A stretch of 64,000 nt of DNA from Roseovarius sp. M141 (GCF_024355225.1 NZ_VCNH01000008.1:806001-870000), one strand, 5' to 3'. Positions 26,835 through 38,167 are shown, numbered from the stretch's first letter. A program made the numbers and translations. Notes: generated by a model not told the origin, from the letters alone.

Positions 26835-26868
26835 GCGCGCATCACTGCCGTGCCGGCTGGCATGGTTG

Positions 26869-26898
26869 GAAAAGTGCCCCGCGTGGGGCCTTTTCTTT
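26869..26898 (+). terminator. Intrinsic terminator after the basic secreted protein
   Basis: GGAAAAGTGCCCC, loop GCGT, GGGGCCTTTTC followed by TTT. Stem plus U tract, just upstream of rnhB. Confidence 0.75.
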
Positions 26899-26927
26899 GG
26901 CCGCGCCCTGTGGTCTGAGCCTTGGCT

Positions 26928-27548
26928 ATGACCGGCCCCGATTATTCATATGAGACCGAGGCGCTGATGCAGGGCGCGCACCTCGTCGCCGGCGTTGACG
27001 AGGTCGGGCGCGGTCCGCTCGCCGGCCCTGTCACCGCTGCCGCCGTCGTGCTGGACGCGACGCGCATCCCCGAGGGGCTGAACGATTCCAAGAAACTGAC
27101 CGAACGTCGGCGCCTTGCGCTTTATGATGCGATCGCCGCCAGCGCCGAATTCAGCATCGCCCATGCCAGCGTGGAAGAGATTGATCAGCTGAACATTCTG
27201 CGCGCGTCGCATCTGGCGATGGAACGCGCGGTCGCCGGGCTGCCGCGCCGCCCCTGCATCGCGCTAATCGACGGCAACATGATTCCGCGTGGCCTGACCA
27301 TCCCCGCGCGCGCGATCATCAAGGGCGACGCGCTGTCGGTGTCGATTTCGGCGGCCTCAATCATGGCCAAAATATGTCGAGATTATGTCATGCGGGATTT
27401 GGCGCAACACTATCCCGGATATGGCTGGGAGACGAATGCAGGATATCCGTCGAAAAGCCACAAAGAGGCCCTTCAAAATCTGGGGGTAACTCCACACCAT
27501 AGACGTTCATTCAAACCGGTACACAATATCTTGTATCAAGATAAATAA
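26928..27548 (+). CDS. rnhB: Ribonuclease HII
   Basis: Removes RNA from RNA/DNA hybrids and single ribonucleotides from DNA. 206 residues. The catalytic signature AGVDEVGRGPLAGPV is near residue 25, with LNDSKKLTERRR, IDGN and SISAASIMAKICRDYVM supplying the remaining acidic residues and fold. ATG at 26928 preferred to the TTG two codons earlier. The last 200 bases are clearly more AT-rich than the first part, continuing into the ccrM promoter region. Confidence 0.96.
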   Translation: MTGPDYSYETEALMQGAHLVAGVDEVGRGPLAGPVTAAAVVLDATRIPEGLNDSKKLTERRRLALYDAIAASAEFSIAHASVEEIDQLNILRASHLAMERAVAGLPRRPCIALIDGNMIPRGLTIPARAIIKGDALSVSISAASIMAKICRDYVMRDLAQHYPGYGWETNAGYPSKSHKEALQNLGVTPHHRRSFKPVHNILYQDK

Positions 27549-28766
<1,218 letters not shown>

Positions 28767-28831
28767 GAGTTCCCCAAGTTTTGCAAGAACACCGCCGGTG
28801 CCTGTGGTCTGACGCTAGGCACCATCAACTG

Positions 28832-28863
28832 CGCCCTGCCGTTTGTCGGTAGGGCGTTTTTTT
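28832..28863 (+). terminator. ccrM: Intrinsic terminator of ccrM
   Basis: CGCCCTGCCG ... CGGTAGGGCG followed by seven T. Directly joined to the palindromic pair of repeat A. Confidence 0.85.
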
Positions 28864-28926
28864 GAGTATTTTCAGAACATTGAAAATGCGCCATGACAGG
28901 CTTTCAATGTTCCAAAAATACTCAAA
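28861..28926. repeat. Dispersed repeat A, inverted pair
   Basis: TTTGAGTATTTTCAGAACAT continuing TGAAA (28861-28885) faces its own reverse complement CTTTCAATGTTCCAAAAATA continuing CTCAAA (28901-28926). The two arms lie between convergent genes ccrM and the OYE enzyme and could fold into a long hairpin in either transcript. Confidence 0.75.
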
Positions 28927-28940
28927 TCCGGAATTGGCCA

Positions 28941-30911
28941 TCACAATGCCCACGCGGCCTTGAGTCCGTCCAGCACAGCCTCTTCCGCGGTCCTTGGCGC
29001 CATGCAGTCCCCGATGCCGATGATCTCGCCCGCATAGTCATCGAGCGCGGTCAGCAGGGCATCCGACACTTCGGTACCTTGCGCCAGTACCAGCGTATCG
29101 GTGCCCTCGACCAGCATCGGCTCGTTATTGGCGGCGTTGATGAAATAGGCGGTGTCGTCATCGGCACCAAAAAGCTGAGCGTAGGGGATGATCTCGACCC
29201 CCAGTTTTTGCACGCGCCCGACCATTGTGTCGCGTACGTAACTTTGCAGCATTTCGCCCGCATGGGTGCCGTTCACGCAGAGCCGCACCCGGCGGCCCGC
29301 GCTGGCCAGCAGTTCAGCGACGCCAAGGCCCACCCAGTCGGCGCGCCAGTCGGCAATTGTGACGGAGCCGCCGACATTGGCGTGGCTGCGCAGCACGTCC
29401 CAGGCGGTGACGATATGCGCGTCGTCGCTGAATTCCATCCCTTGCGGTATGCGCGCAGTGCCGCCGGTGGCGACGATGACGGCATCGGGGGCGGCTTTGG
29501 CAACCGCGTCTGCTGTGATCCCGCTATTCAGACATACGGTGACGCCTGCCAGCTCCATCTCGCGGCTGAGATTCGTGATGATACCGCCGAATTCGGTGCG
29601 CCCCGGCAGCATCTGGGCCAGCAATGCCTGACCGCCCAGTTGCGCGGCAGCCTCGTGAAGCGTCACGTCATGCCCCAATGCGGCGGCGGTCGCGGCGGCC
29701 TTCATACCTGCGGGGCCGCCGCCGATCACCATGACGGTTTTGGGCATAGTGGTCTGGCGGCGCGTGCCATAGGTCAGTTCGCGGCCCGATTCGGGGAACT
29801 GGATGCAGGAGATCGGCACGCCCTTGTGGAAATGGCCGATGCAGGCCTGATTGCAGCCGATACAGGCGCGGATGTCGTCGGGGCGGTCCGCCTTGGCCTT
29901 GAGCGGCATCATCGGGTCGCAGATCAGCGCGCGAGTCATGCCGCACATGTCGGCCTGCCCGGTGGCGATGATGCCCTCGGCCTCCTGCGGCTGGTTGATG
30001 CGCCCGGCGACCATCACGGGGATATCGACCGCCTGTTTCACCATGTGGGCGAAGGGGGCCAGATAGGCGGCGTCCTGAAACATCGGAGGCACGATGTGGA
30101 TCGCCCCGCCAAGGCTGGCAGAGGTGCCAGCGATCACGCTGACGTAATCGAGCCTGGATGCCAGCGCGCGGATCACCTCAAGGCTATCGGCGTCCTCCAT
30201 CCCGCCCTGAATATGTTCGTCGCCCGAAATGCGCAGGCCAATGACAAAGCCGGGTCCGGTCGAGGCCGCGCGCACTGCCTCGACCAGCTCGCGTACGAAA
30301 CGCAGGCGATTGTCGAAGTTTCTGCCATAGTCATCCTCGCGCCGGTTCACCTGCGGGCTGAGGAACTGCGCGGGCAGGTAGCCGTGACTGGCGACAATCT
30401 CGACCCCGTCGAGGCCCGCTTGCTGCATGCGCCGGGCGGCGGCGGCGTAGCCAGCGACGACCTCGCGGATCATGCGCAGGGTCATCGCGCGGGGGATGAC
30501 GTGAAAACGATCCGACGGCGTGGCCGACGCGGAGTAGGCAACTGGTGCGGTGCCGTCCGCGACCTCCATGATCTCGCGGCCCGGATGAAATAGCTGGGCA
30601 AAGATGCGGGTGCCGTGGGCGTGGACCACCTGTGCCAGCCGCTCAAACCCCGGCAGGCAGCCGTCATCGGTGCCCATCAACACATGCGAGGTATAGCGTG
30701 CCGTTTCATGCACGCCGACGACTTGGGACACGATCAGCCCTGCACCGCCGCGTGCCCGCGCCTCGTGATAGGCGATCATTGCGTCCGTCACGCGGCCCTC
30801 GTGCGCCATTGACGTGTCGTGGCCTGTCGACAGGATACGGTTCGCCACCTCGACACCGCCGATTTTCAGCGGCATGAACAGATGTGCAAACAGCTGTGAT
30901 CCATCTGGCAT
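28941..30911 (-). CDS. FMN/FAD iron-sulfur oxidoreductase (OYE-2,4-dienoyl-CoA reductase type)
   Basis: 656-residue multi-cofactor enzyme. Residues about 8-340 form an Old Yellow Enzyme FMN barrel (NRILSTGHDTS, GLDGVEIVASHGYLPAQFLS). A 4Fe-4S cluster follows at CIGCNQACIGHFHKGVPISC. The C-terminal half is an FAD/NAD(P) module beginning VMVIGGGPAGMKAAA. The group contains trimethylamine dehydrogenase, dienoyl-CoA reductase, and N-methylproline/glycine-betaine-related demethylases; the TGHDTSMA and CIGCNQACI context is closest to the demethylase-like branch, but substrate remains open. It is a single gene, convergent with ccrM. Confidence 0.9.
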   Translation of the reverse strand: MPDGSQLFAHLFMPLKIGGVEVANRILSTGHDTSMAHEGRVTDAMIAYHEARARGGAGLIVSQVVGVHETARYTSHVLMGTDDGCLPGFERLAQVVHAHGTRIFAQLFHPGREIMEVADGTAPVAYSASATPSDRFHVIPRAMTLRMIREVVAGYAAAARRMQQAGLDGVEIVASHGYLPAQFLSPQVNRREDDYGRNFDNRLRFVRELVEAVRAASTGPGFVIGLRISGDEHIQGGMEDADSLEVIRALASRLDYVSVIAGTSASLGGAIHIVPPMFQDAAYLAPFAHMVKQAVDIPVMVAGRINQPQEAEGIIATGQADMCGMTRALICDPMMPLKAKADRPDDIRACIGCNQACIGHFHKGVPISCIQFPESGRELTYGTRRQTTMPKTVMVIGGGPAGMKAAATAAALGHDVTLHEAAAQLGGQALLAQMLPGRTEFGGIITNLSREMELAGVTVCLNSGITADAVAKAAPDAVIVATGGTARIPQGMEFSDDAHIVTAWDVLRSHANVGGSVTIADWRADWVGLGVAELLASAGRRVRLCVNGTHAGEMLQSYVRDTMVGRVQKLGVEIIPYAQLFGADDDTAYFINAANNEPMLVEGTDTLVLAQGTEVSDALLTALDDYAGEIIGIGDCMAPRTAEEAVLDGLKAAWAL

Positions 30912-30966
30912 GAGGCGGCCCCCCGGCTGGCATTGGCTGCTACGCTAGCCCTCTGCCCCGGCACCT

Positions 30967-32082
30967 TCAAGCGGGGGGCGGATTGGTCGCCTTGTTATAG
31001 GGTTTCCAGTCGGTGGTCTGGGGGTAATTTGCCTTGCGCCACGCGCGCACGCGGGGGTTCATTACGCGCCGCCAGAGGGGCGGGACCATCGCGGCCATCG
31101 TCATGACGGGATAGCCATAGGGCAGCTGCGGGGCCTCATCCTCGGCATAGTTTTGCAGCAAGGGAAACCGGCGGTCGGGTTTGTAGTGGTGGTCCGAATG
31201 GCGCTGGAGGTTGATCAGCAGCCAGTTCGTCGCCTTGTGCGCAGCGTTCCAGCTGTGGCGCGGCTTGATATGCTCATACGCGCCATTTCCCAGATGTTCG
31301 CGCGTCAGGCCGTAATGTTCGACGTAATTGACCAGAGCCAGCTGCCAGACCGCGACCAGCGCCTGCCACAGAAACAACGCGAGGCCCACCCAGCCGCCCA
31401 AGGCCAGCGCCAGCGCCAGCATCGCGCCTTGTAGCGCCCAGTAGCGGAAAAACGGATTGCCGGGATGCGTCCACTTGCGCCCGCGGCGCGCCTGCATCGC
31501 CGCCTCGGCGCGAAACGCCGATGTGACTTCGCCCGGTAGGACGCGGGCAAAGAAGCGGTGAAACCCCTCGTTATAGCGCGCCGTGACCGTATCGCGCGGG
31601 GTGCCGACATGGCGGTGATGCACCAGCAGATGTTCGGATCGGAAATGTGAATAGAGCACCATGGCCAGCAGGATATCGGCCATCCAGCGCTCGACGCGCG
31701 GTTTTTGATGCATCAGTTCGTGCGCGTAGTTGATGCCGATGGTGCCGGTGATGACGCCGACGCCGAAGAACAGGACGATTTTTTCCAGCGCGCCCAGATG
31801 CGCCGCCTGCGGCACATACCAGATCATCCACAGCAGCAGCGCGCATTGTACCGGCGCCCAGATCAGCGTGATGGCGCGATACCATGTGACGTCATCCTCG
31901 GGGTCCAGATTGTTCAGGTTGAGGCCCAGGAACGCATCCAGCAGCGAAAAGAAGTACCAGGTAAAGACCGGCAGCAGGATCACCGTCCAGCCGCCGTGAA
32001 GCGCGCCGATCACCGCGATGGGAACCAGCAGCAGGGACATCCAGAATGGGATGGCGTGCCTGATATGGGGGGCGGTGGACAT
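30967..32082 (-). CDS. alkB: Alkane 1-monooxygenase
   Basis: Integral-membrane diiron hydroxylase that starts medium-chain alkane degradation, 371 residues. About six membrane segments and the eight-histidine signature: HELMH, EHLLVHHRHVG, NYVEHYGL, and LQRHSDHHYKPDRRF. I start it at 32082 (MSTAPHIRH); an in-frame extension upstream would overlap the mutY end. No rubredoxin or rubredoxin reductase gene is adjacent, so electron donors must come from elsewhere. It follows mutY in the same direction with a gap of about 30 bases. Confidence 0.95.
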   Translation of the reverse strand: MSTAPHIRHAIPFWMSLLLVPIAVIGALHGGWTVILLPVFTWYFFSLLDAFLGLNLNNLDPEDDVTWYRAITLIWAPVQCALLLWMIWYVPQAAHLGALEKIVLFFGVGVITGTIGINYAHELMHQKPRVERWMADILLAMVLYSHFRSEHLLVHHRHVGTPRDTVTARYNEGFHRFFARVLPGEVTSAFRAEAAMQARRGRKWTHPGNPFFRYWALQGAMLALALALGGWVGLALFLWQALVAVWQLALVNYVEHYGLTREHLGNGAYEHIKPRHSWNAAHKATNWLLINLQRHSDHHYKPDRRFPLLQNYAEDEAPQLPYGYPVMTMAAMVPPLWRRVMNPRVRAWRKANYPQTTDWKPYNKATNPPPA

Positions 32083-32110
32083 GGAGCGGCTCCGTAACAT
32101 TGCGCGCAGT

Positions 32111-33175
32111 TTAGCCGGGATCTCGCAGGATTCCACGCGCCAGATCAAAGACCTTGCGCATCACGGTCGGCAGTTGCGTCGGCTGGAACCGGGCAATCGG
32201 GACGAAGTCGCCCGTATGTGGATCTGCATCCATGCCAACCTGCGCCACTTCGACGCGCAGGCGCAGATGGAAATGGGTAAATGTGTGGCGCGCCTCCTCG
32301 TTCATTGTCTGCCAATCGGTGTCTACGGGCGGGGCGGGCAGGGCCGCGTCCTCGGTCCAGTCGCTGCCGGGCCAGCCCAGCATGCCGCCCAGCAGGCCAC
32401 GATCCTCGCGCCGCTCCAGCAATATTGCGCCGTCGCTGCGCTGGGCGACATAGGCGATGCCATGGCGGATCGGTTTGGCCTTTTTGGGGGTCTTTTTCGG
32501 CAGATCCGGCGCGGTGCCCGCGATGCGCGCGGCGCAAGGATCGCGCCACGGGCAGATGCCACAGGCCGGGCTGCGCGGGGTGCAGATGGTCGCGCCCAGA
32601 TCCATCACCGCCTGCGCATAGTCGCCGGGGCGCTGCATTGGCGTCAGGGCGGCGGCGGCGGCGGTCAGGTCGGGCTTGGCGGCAGGCAGGGGCGTGTGGA
32701 TGTCGTGCAGACGGGCCATCACACGCTCGACATTGCCATCGACCACCGTTTCGGGCGCGTCAAACGCGATGGCTGAAATGGCAGCAGCAGTATATGGCCC
32801 GATGCCCGGTAGTTTCAGCAGCGCCGCGTGATCGGAGGGAAAGCACCCGCCATGATCCGCCACCACCACCCGCGCGCATTTCAGCAGGTTTCGCGCGCGA
32901 GCGTAGTAGCCAAGACCCGCCCATTCGCCCATGACATCGCCATCCTCGGCCCCGGCCAGATCGGTGACGGTGGGCCAGCGCAGGGTGAACCGCTGAAAAT
33001 AGGCGGTGACGGCGGCGACGGTGGTCTGTTGCAGCATGACTTCGGACAGCCAGATTCGGTAGGGGTCGGGCAATTCGCCCGCGCCGCGCCGCGCCGGGCC
33101 GACGCGCCATGGCATGTCGCGGGCATGGCGATCATACCATTCCAGCAAATCGGCCGCTCTCGCCATCTCACGCAT
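32111..33175 (-). CDS. mutY: A/G-specific adenine DNA glycosylase
   Basis: Removes adenine mispaired with 8-oxoguanine. 354 residues. Helix-hairpin-helix LPGIGPYTAAAISAIAF, catalytic acid region VDGNVERVMARL, iron-sulfur cluster CTPRSPACGICPWRDPC, and a C-terminal NUDIX-like 8-oxoG recognition domain from about residue 235 (GILLERREDRGLLGGMLGWP-like). ATG at 33175; MARAAD two codons in is also possible. Divergent from the DciA-like gene. Confidence 0.96.
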   Translation of the reverse strand: MREMARAADLLEWYDRHARDMPWRVGPARRGAGELPDPYRIWLSEVMLQQTTVAAVTAYFQRFTLRWPTVTDLAGAEDGDVMGEWAGLGYYARARNLLKCARVVVADHGGCFPSDHAALLKLPGIGPYTAAAISAIAFDAPETVVDGNVERVMARLHDIHTPLPAAKPDLTAAAAALTPMQRPGDYAQAVMDLGATICTPRSPACGICPWRDPCAARIAGTAPDLPKKTPKKAKPIRHGIAYVAQRSDGAILLERREDRGLLGGMLGWPGSDWTEDAALPAPPVDTDWQTMNEEARHTFTHFHLRLRVEVAQVGMDADPHTGDFVPIARFQPTQLPTVMRKVFDLARGILRDPG

Positions 33176-33256
33176 TCTTTATGTTCCATTCGTGCTATCT
33201 GCTGGCCTCGCCCGCCCCATGCCCTAAAATGGCGCCGGACGACAGGAGATCAACCG

Positions 33257-33766
33257 ATGCCGCCCCGCCGCCCCACAACCAAGGGTTTCGCCCGCTCCAG
33301 TACCCTGCTGCAAGAGCGGATTCGCAAGGCATCCGAAAGCCGGGGCTTTGCCGAATCGCGCCTGCTGACCCAATGGGCCGAAATTGTCGGCACTGATGTC
33401 GCCGCCATCGCCCGCCCGGTCAAGGTCGGGTACGGGCGTGGTGGCATGGGCGCGACGCTGACGTTGCTGACCACCGGCGCGCAGGCGCCGATGCTGGAGA
33501 TGCAGAAGGAAACGCTGCGCGCCCGCGTCAACAGCGTCTATGGCTACAACGCCATTTCGCGCATCACCATCACCCAGACCGCGCCGACGGGCTTTGCCGA
33601 TGGGCAGGCCAGCTTCCAGCATCGCGCGCCTGCGAAGGCCCCGCGCGGGCCGGACCCCGCAAAAGCCGAGGAGGCGCGCCATATCGCCGCGCCGGTGGCC
33701 GACACCGGGCTGCGTGCCGCGCTTGAAGCCCTTGCGCAAAATGTTCTATCCAGACCCAAACGCTGA
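33257..33766 (+). CDS. DciA/DUF721 family protein
   Basis: 169 residues. The DUF721 domain covers about 10-110: LLQERIRKASESRGFAESRL and LTQWAEIVGTDVAAIARPVK. DciA proteins with this domain load the replicative helicase in bacteria without DnaC. The rest (about 120-169) is Ala/Pro-rich and probably disordered. Start at 33257 was chosen for its AGGAG site and homologous N-terminus. It precedes a DsbA-like gene by 18 bases, an arrangement shared with other roseobacters. Confidence 0.85.
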   Translation: MPPRRPTTKGFARSSTLLQERIRKASESRGFAESRLLTQWAEIVGTDVAAIARPVKVGYGRGGMGATLTLLTTGAQAPMLEMQKETLRARVNSVYGYNAISRITITQTAPTGFADGQASFQHRAPAKAPRGPDPAKAEEARHIAAPVADTGLRAALEALAQNVLSRPKR

Positions 33767-33784
33767 CCCGAAAGGAATATCCCC

Positions 33785-34444
33785 ATGAATCGCAGACTGT
33801 TGCTTGGCGCTGCTGCGCTGGCCCTCCTTGGCGGTGTAGGCTGGTCCCAACTGGGCGGTAATCAGACCGCCGGGGCCGCAAATGCCGACGCGTCCGACTA
33901 TGCCGATATCGACACGTCTTCCATCGTCGAAATGACGATGGGTCCCGAGGATGCGGCGGTGACGGTCACCGAATACGCCTCGCTGACCTGTCCGCATTGC
34001 GCCGAGTTCCACAAGACGACGTTTCAGGAGCTCAAGCGCGACTATATCGACACCGGCAAGGTGCGCTACATCTACCGTGACGTGTTCTTTGACGGGGCTG
34101 GTCTGCGCGGATCGCTTCTGGCGCGCTGCGCCGGGCCGACGCGGTTCTTCGGCATCAACGATCTGCTCTATACCCGCCAAAAGGAATGGCTGGACGCCAA
34201 GACGATGGGCGATGTGATGGATAATCTGGTCCGCATCGGCAAGGTCGCGGGCCTTGGCGAAGATCAGATCGTCGCCTGCATCGAGGATCAGAACAAGGCC
34301 GAGACGCTGGAGGCATGGTTCCGTCAGCACGCGGCCGCGGACGAGATCACGTCGACGCCGACCGTCGTCATCGACGGTCAGTCCTATGGCAATCCATCCT
34401 ATGCCGAGTTGAAGGCGCTCTTGGACGAAAAGTTGGCGCAATGA
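33785..34444 (+). CDS. DsbA family thiol:disulfide oxidoreductase
   Basis: Periplasmic thioredoxin-fold protein, 219 residues. N-terminal signal or anchor (LLLGAAALALLGGVGWSQL), active site SLTCPHCAEFHKTTF with CPHC, inserted helical domain, and cis-proline loop STPTVVIDG. Probably introduces or shuffles disulfides in exported proteins. The stop overlaps the start of the CoA transferase by four bases (ATGA), although no functional link is obvious. Confidence 0.93.
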   Translation: MNRRLLLGAAALALLGGVGWSQLGGNQTAGAANADASDYADIDTSSIVEMTMGPEDAAVTVTEYASLTCPHCAEFHKTTFQELKRDYIDTGKVRYIYRDVFFDGAGLRGSLLARCAGPTRFFGINDLLYTRQKEWLDAKTMGDVMDNLVRIGKVAGLGEDQIVACIEDQNKAETLEAWFRQHAAADEITSTPTVVIDGQSYGNPSYAELKALLDEKLAQ

Positions 34445-35556
34445 CGACCGCGCCCCTTGCCGGCCTGAAAATCGTCGAATTGGCGCGCATCCTGGCCGGC
34501 CCATGGGCCGGTCAGACGCTGGCCGATCTGGGCGCCGAAGTCATCAAGGTCGAAAGCCCCGAGGGTGACGACACCCGCCGCTGGGGCCCTCCCTTCGTCG
34601 AGCGTGAGGGCGACCGCACGGCGGCCTATTTCCACGGCTGCAACCGGGGCAAGATCAGCGTCACCGCTGATTTCCGCACGCCCGAAGGGCAGGCCAAGGT
34701 GCGCGACCTGATCGCGGATGCCGATATCGTCATCGAGAATTTCAAGGTCGGCGGTCTGGTCAAATACGGGCTGGATTACGCGTCGCTGGCGCAGGAGCAT
34801 CCGGGGCTGATCTATTGCTCGATCACCGGGTTCGGGCAGGACGGCCCCTATGCGCACCGCGCGGGGTATGATTACATCATTCAGGGCATGTCGGGCCTGA
34901 TGTCGATCACCGGCGCCCCCGAGGGGCAGCCGCAGCGTGTGGGCGTGGCCGTGACGGACATCTTCACCGGCGTCTATGCAACCACTGCCATCCTCGCGGC
35001 GCTGCACCAGCGCAGCGTGACCGGCAAGGGCCAGCAAATCGACATGGCGCTGCTGGACGTGGCGGTGGCCGTGACGGCGAACCAGTCGATGAACTACCTG
35101 ACCACCGGCGAGGCGCCGGGCCGGATAGGCAACTTCCACCCCAACCTGGCACCCTATCAGGTGTTCGATTGCTCGGACGGCTACATCATCATCGCTGTCG
35201 GCAATGACGCGCAATATCAGCGGCTGTGCGGCCTGCTGGGCGTGCCGGAATTGGCAGTTTCGCCAGATTATGCAACCAATTCCGACCGCGTGGCGCGCCG
35301 CGACCAACTGAGCGCGCTGCTGACCGAGCGGACGCGGACATTCACCAAGGACGGGCTGCTGACCGCCTGCGAGGGCGCGGGCGTGCCCGCCGGTCCGATC
35401 AACAATATGGACGAGGTCTACGCCGATCCGCAGATCATCGCGCGCGGTATGCGGATCAATCCCGATGGCGTGCCCGGCGTGCGCACGCCGATCCGGTTTT
35501 CGGATGCGGAATTGTCGCTGGATACCGCGTCTCCGAAGCTGGGCGACGGCGGCTGA
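34441..35556 (+). CDS. Class III acyl-CoA transferase (CaiB/BaiF family)
   Basis: Transfers CoA between carboxylic acids. 371 residues. N-terminal GLKIVELARILAGPWAGQTL and VESPEGDDTRRWGPPF are family hallmarks. The nucleophilic aspartate falls in IDMALLDVAVAV, around residue 205 here by count or in the preceding NFKVGGL-region alignment; the exact residue needs alignment. Translation start at 34441 is coupled to dsbA. The donor and acceptor are not predictable. Confidence 0.92.
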   Translation: MTTAPLAGLKIVELARILAGPWAGQTLADLGAEVIKVESPEGDDTRRWGPPFVEREGDRTAAYFHGCNRGKISVTADFRTPEGQAKVRDLIADADIVIENFKVGGLVKYGLDYASLAQEHPGLIYCSITGFGQDGPYAHRAGYDYIIQGMSGLMSITGAPEGQPQRVGVAVTDIFTGVYATTAILAALHQRSVTGKGQQIDMALLDVAVAVTANQSMNYLTTGEAPGRIGNFHPNLAPYQVFDCSDGYIIIAVGNDAQYQRLCGLLGVPELAVSPDYATNSDRVARRDQLSALLTERTRTFTKDGLLTACEGAGVPAGPINNMDEVYADPQIIARGMRINPDGVPGVRTPIRFSDAELSLDTASPKLGDGG

Positions 35557-35582
35557 GCCAAGGCCGCCCGCCGCGCGCCTTG

Positions 35583-36575
35583 CTACAGGCCGAGCGTCTC
35601 CAGTCGCGTGTCCAGTTCCGACCAATCTGCCACTTCCAGCCTGACCGGCAGCGTCAGCACCTTGGGCCGGAACGACGGGGGCAGGCGCACGGCGTCCTTT
35701 TCGGTCGTCACCAGTTGCGCGCCCAGGCGTCCCGCCTCGGCCTCGAGCCGCGTCAGCAGCGCGGTGGTAAAGGGCTGATGATCGTCCAGCGCCTCGAACC
35801 CGGCCAGCACGGCGCCCATGCTGCGCAAGGTTGCAAAGAACTTCTCCGGGTGGCCGATTCCGGCAAAGGCCAGACAGCGCGTGCCAGTCCAGTCCATGCC
35901 GGTCTGCAACGGCGCCAGCGCGCCGCGCAGATGGGGCAGGCGCACCGCAGCCCCCCATGCCGCATCAAACGCGGACTGCGCCGATGCGCCGCCGATCGAC
36001 AGCAGCAGATCGGCCCGCGCCAGCCCTACGTCCACTGGCTCGCGCAGCGGCCCTGCCGGCAGGCAGCGGCCATTGCCAAAGCCGATGACGGCATCGACCA
36101 CCAACAGCGAGATATCCTTGTGCAGGGCCGGGTTCTGGAACCCGTCATCCAGCACGATCACCTCGGCGCCGGCCTGCACTGCCGCCTGCGCCCCGGCGGC
36201 GCGGTCCTTGGCCACCCATGCAGGGGCGAAGGCGGCAATCAGCAGCGGCTCGTCACCCACATCAGCGGCCTCATGCGTGCGTGGGTCCACCCGAACCGGG
36301 CCGTCCAGCCGCCCGCCATGGCCGCGGCTGACCACATGCACGGCGCGCCCGCGCGCGGCCAGATGCTGCACCAGCGCGATCACCGTCGGCGTCTTGCCTG
36401 TGCCGCCGGCGTTCAGGTTCCCGACGCAGATCACCGCCGCAGCAGCGCGGGCAGGCACGCCCTTTGCCAGGCGCCGCGCCGTGGCGCGCGCATAGAGCGC
36501 GCCCAGCGGTGCCAGCAGCCGCGCGCGCAGACCGGGCGCCGAGGCGGGGCGGTGCCAGAAGTCCGGCGCGCGCAT
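35583..36575 (-). CDS. lpxK: Tetraacyldisaccharide 4'-kinase
   Basis: Phosphorylates the lipid A precursor at the 4' position. 330 residues with the P-loop [18 protein letters not shown] near residue 50, [28 protein letters not shown] and TTEKDAVRL. Membrane-associated enzyme of the inner leaflet. The ATG overlaps the waaA stop by one base, so Kdo transfer and 4'-phosphorylation are made from one message. An in-frame extension to 37001 is waaA shadow and was dropped. Confidence 0.96.
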   Translation of the reverse strand: MRAPDFWHRPASAPGLRARLLAPLGALYARATARRLAKGVPARAAAAVICVGNLNAGGTGKTPTVIALVQHLAARGRAVHVVSRGHGGRLDGPVRVDPRTHEAADVGDEPLLIAAFAPAWVAKDRAAGAQAAVQAGAEVIVLDDGFQNPALHKDISLLVVDAVIGFGNGRCLPAGPLREPVDVGLARADLLLSIGGASAQSAFDAAWGAAVRLPHLRGALAPLQTGMDWTGTRCLAFAGIGHPEKFFATLRSMGAVLAGFEALDDHQPFTTALLTRLEAEAGRLGAQLVTTEKDAVRLPPSFRPKVLTLPVRLEVADWSELDTRLETLGL

Positions 36576-37825
36576 CAGCGCAGCTCCAGATCGTCGAGCA
36601 TGTCGTGCAGGATTTCCAGAATATGGTCCGTTACCTGCGCGCCGGCCGTCGCCACCTCCCACGCGGCATGGGCCATGGTGGCGCTGCGATCGGCGGCGAT
36701 CAGATGCGCCAGCGCCCCGGCCAACGTCTCGGCGTCGCGCACGATGCGCGCCCCGCCGGCGCCGGCATAGCGTTTGTAGCTGGGCAGATAGCGGCCCACA
36801 TTGGGGCCGTAAATGATGGCCGAGCCGTGGGCCGCCGGCCCGTTCGGGTCGCTGCCGCTCATGCCGGGCATCAGCGATCTGCCCATCAGCGATATCGTGG
36901 ACAGCCGATACCACAGCCCCATCTCGCCGGGCGTGTCGGCCAGCAGAACCTGCGTCGCTTCCTCGGGCATGCCGCCTTGGGACCAGATGGCGTGGCGCCA
37001 TTTGCCGTGTCTCAGGGTATCGCGGAAGGCGTCCGTTTCGGACATATCGTTGGGTACCACGATCAGGAACAGCCGGTGCGCCAGACGGCTGGCCTGCCGG
37101 TGGGCGCTCAGCACGATGTCCAGCTCGCTATGGGTGATCATCGCGGCCAGCCATATCGGGCGCCCGCGCAGAGCGCCTGCCATCTCGTCGCGCAGCGGTT
37201 CGTCATAGGGCAGGGCGATGGCACCCTCCTGAAAGAGGCCGGTGACGCTCAGCCGGTCCTCGGCCACGCTGTGGCGGCGCAGGATGCGCGCGGTCGCCTC
37301 GGACCGGGCCATGATCTTCTGGAACCGGCCCAGCAGCGCGCCGGTGGTGTCAGGCAGCCAGCGCCAGTTGGACGGCTCCAGCAGGGCCGCATCGGCATCG
37401 ACCAGGATCAGTGGCACCCCGGCGCCGTCTGCGGCCTTCAGCAGGACAGGGCGCAGATCGCCCCCGGTCCACAGGCAGACATCGGGGTGCCAATGCGCCA
37501 GAAACGCTGCGGCGGTCGCGGCGGTGTCGCCCTCCAGCGGCTGGTGGATCGTCAGCGCGCGGGCGTGGCCGGGCAGTTGCACGCCATCCCCGGTGGTCAG
37601 CAGCAGATGCAGCCCGCCGCCGGCCATGTCGGGCGTATTGCCGCGCTGCGCCGACAGGCGTTCGACCAGTTGCACCAGCGCATTGGCATGTTCAAGACTG
37701 GTGGCATGGCCCCAGACCACCGCGCCGCCCGGCCGCTCGCAGGTGGGCACGAAACCCGCGCCCGCGCTTGCGCCGCCGCGCCGAACCCAGGCCAGATAGG
37801 CGGCCAGGCTGAGCGGGGCCGCCAT
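36575..37825 (-). CDS. waaA: 3-deoxy-D-manno-octulosonic acid (Kdo) transferase
   Basis: Adds Kdo to lipid A, a GT30 enzyme of 416 residues. The family is recognised from [35 protein letters not shown], the SEATARIL and [19 protein letters not shown] middle, and C-terminal [20 protein letters not shown]. The N-terminal part is shorter and more diverged than in E. coli WaaA, as usual in Rhodobacteraceae. Neighbours are lpxK downstream and DUF4170 plus an MsbA-type exporter upstream. Confidence 0.9.
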   Translation of the reverse strand: MAAPLSLAAYLAWVRRGGASAGAGFVPTCERPGGAVVWGHATSLEHANALVQLVERLSAQRGNTPDMAGGGLHLLLTTGDGVQLPGHARALTIHQPLEGDTAATAAAFLAHWHPDVCLWTGGDLRPVLLKAADGAGVPLILVDADAALLEPSNWRWLPDTTGALLGRFQKIMARSEATARILRRHSVAEDRLSVTGLFQEGAIALPYDEPLRDEMAGALRGRPIWLAAMITHSELDIVLSAHRQASRLAHRLFLIVVPNDMSETDAFRDTLRHGKWRHAIWSQGGMPEEATQVLLADTPGEMGLWYRLSTISLMGRSLMPGMSGSDPNGPAAHGSAIIYGPNVGRYLPSYKRYAGAGGARIVRDAETLAGALAHLIAADRSATMAHAAWEVATAGAQVTDHILEILHDMLDDLELR

Positions 37826-37828
37826 TGT

Positions 37829-38071
37829 TCAGCCCAGCTCTTCGGTGGGCGAGGCGGGGGTTTCCTCATCCCGCAGGCGGTGCAGATGGGCGATGAAATA
37901 GCGCATATGCGCATTGTCGACGGTGCGCTGCGCTTCGGCCTTCCAGGCGTGATGGGCGGCCTCGTAATTGGGAAAGATGCCGACGATGTGCAGGTCGTCC
38001 ACGTTCTTGAACACGTTTTTCGACGGATCGGTCAGCTCGCCGCCGAAGACAAGGTGAAGGCGTTGGGTCAT
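37829..38071 (-). CDS. DUF4170 family small protein
   Basis: 80 residues, cytosolic, acidic. RLHLVFGGELTDPSKNVFKN and LHIVGIFPNYEAAHHAWKAE match the conserved DUF4170 domain. It stops three bases before waaA. Its fixed place between the lipid A exporter and the Kdo transferase suggests a helper in lipopolysaccharide synthesis, but no biochemical role is known to me. Confidence 0.88.
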   Translation of the reverse strand: MTQRLHLVFGGELTDPSKNVFKNVDDLHIVGIFPNYEAAHHAWKAEAQRTVDNAHMRYFIAHLHRLRDEETPASPTEELG

Positions 38072-38167
38072 GGAGGGCTCCTTGCGGGTATGGTCGCGCT
38101 GAAACTATGGGCTGGGGCAGGTGGGGGCAAGGGTCCAGCGGTTCATCGCCGCGCTGCGCCGCGCGCC

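Noticed and set aside
28893..30593. 566-codon plus-strand frame
   Set aside because: Antisense shadow of the OYE enzyme gene, whose cofactor motifs are all intact.
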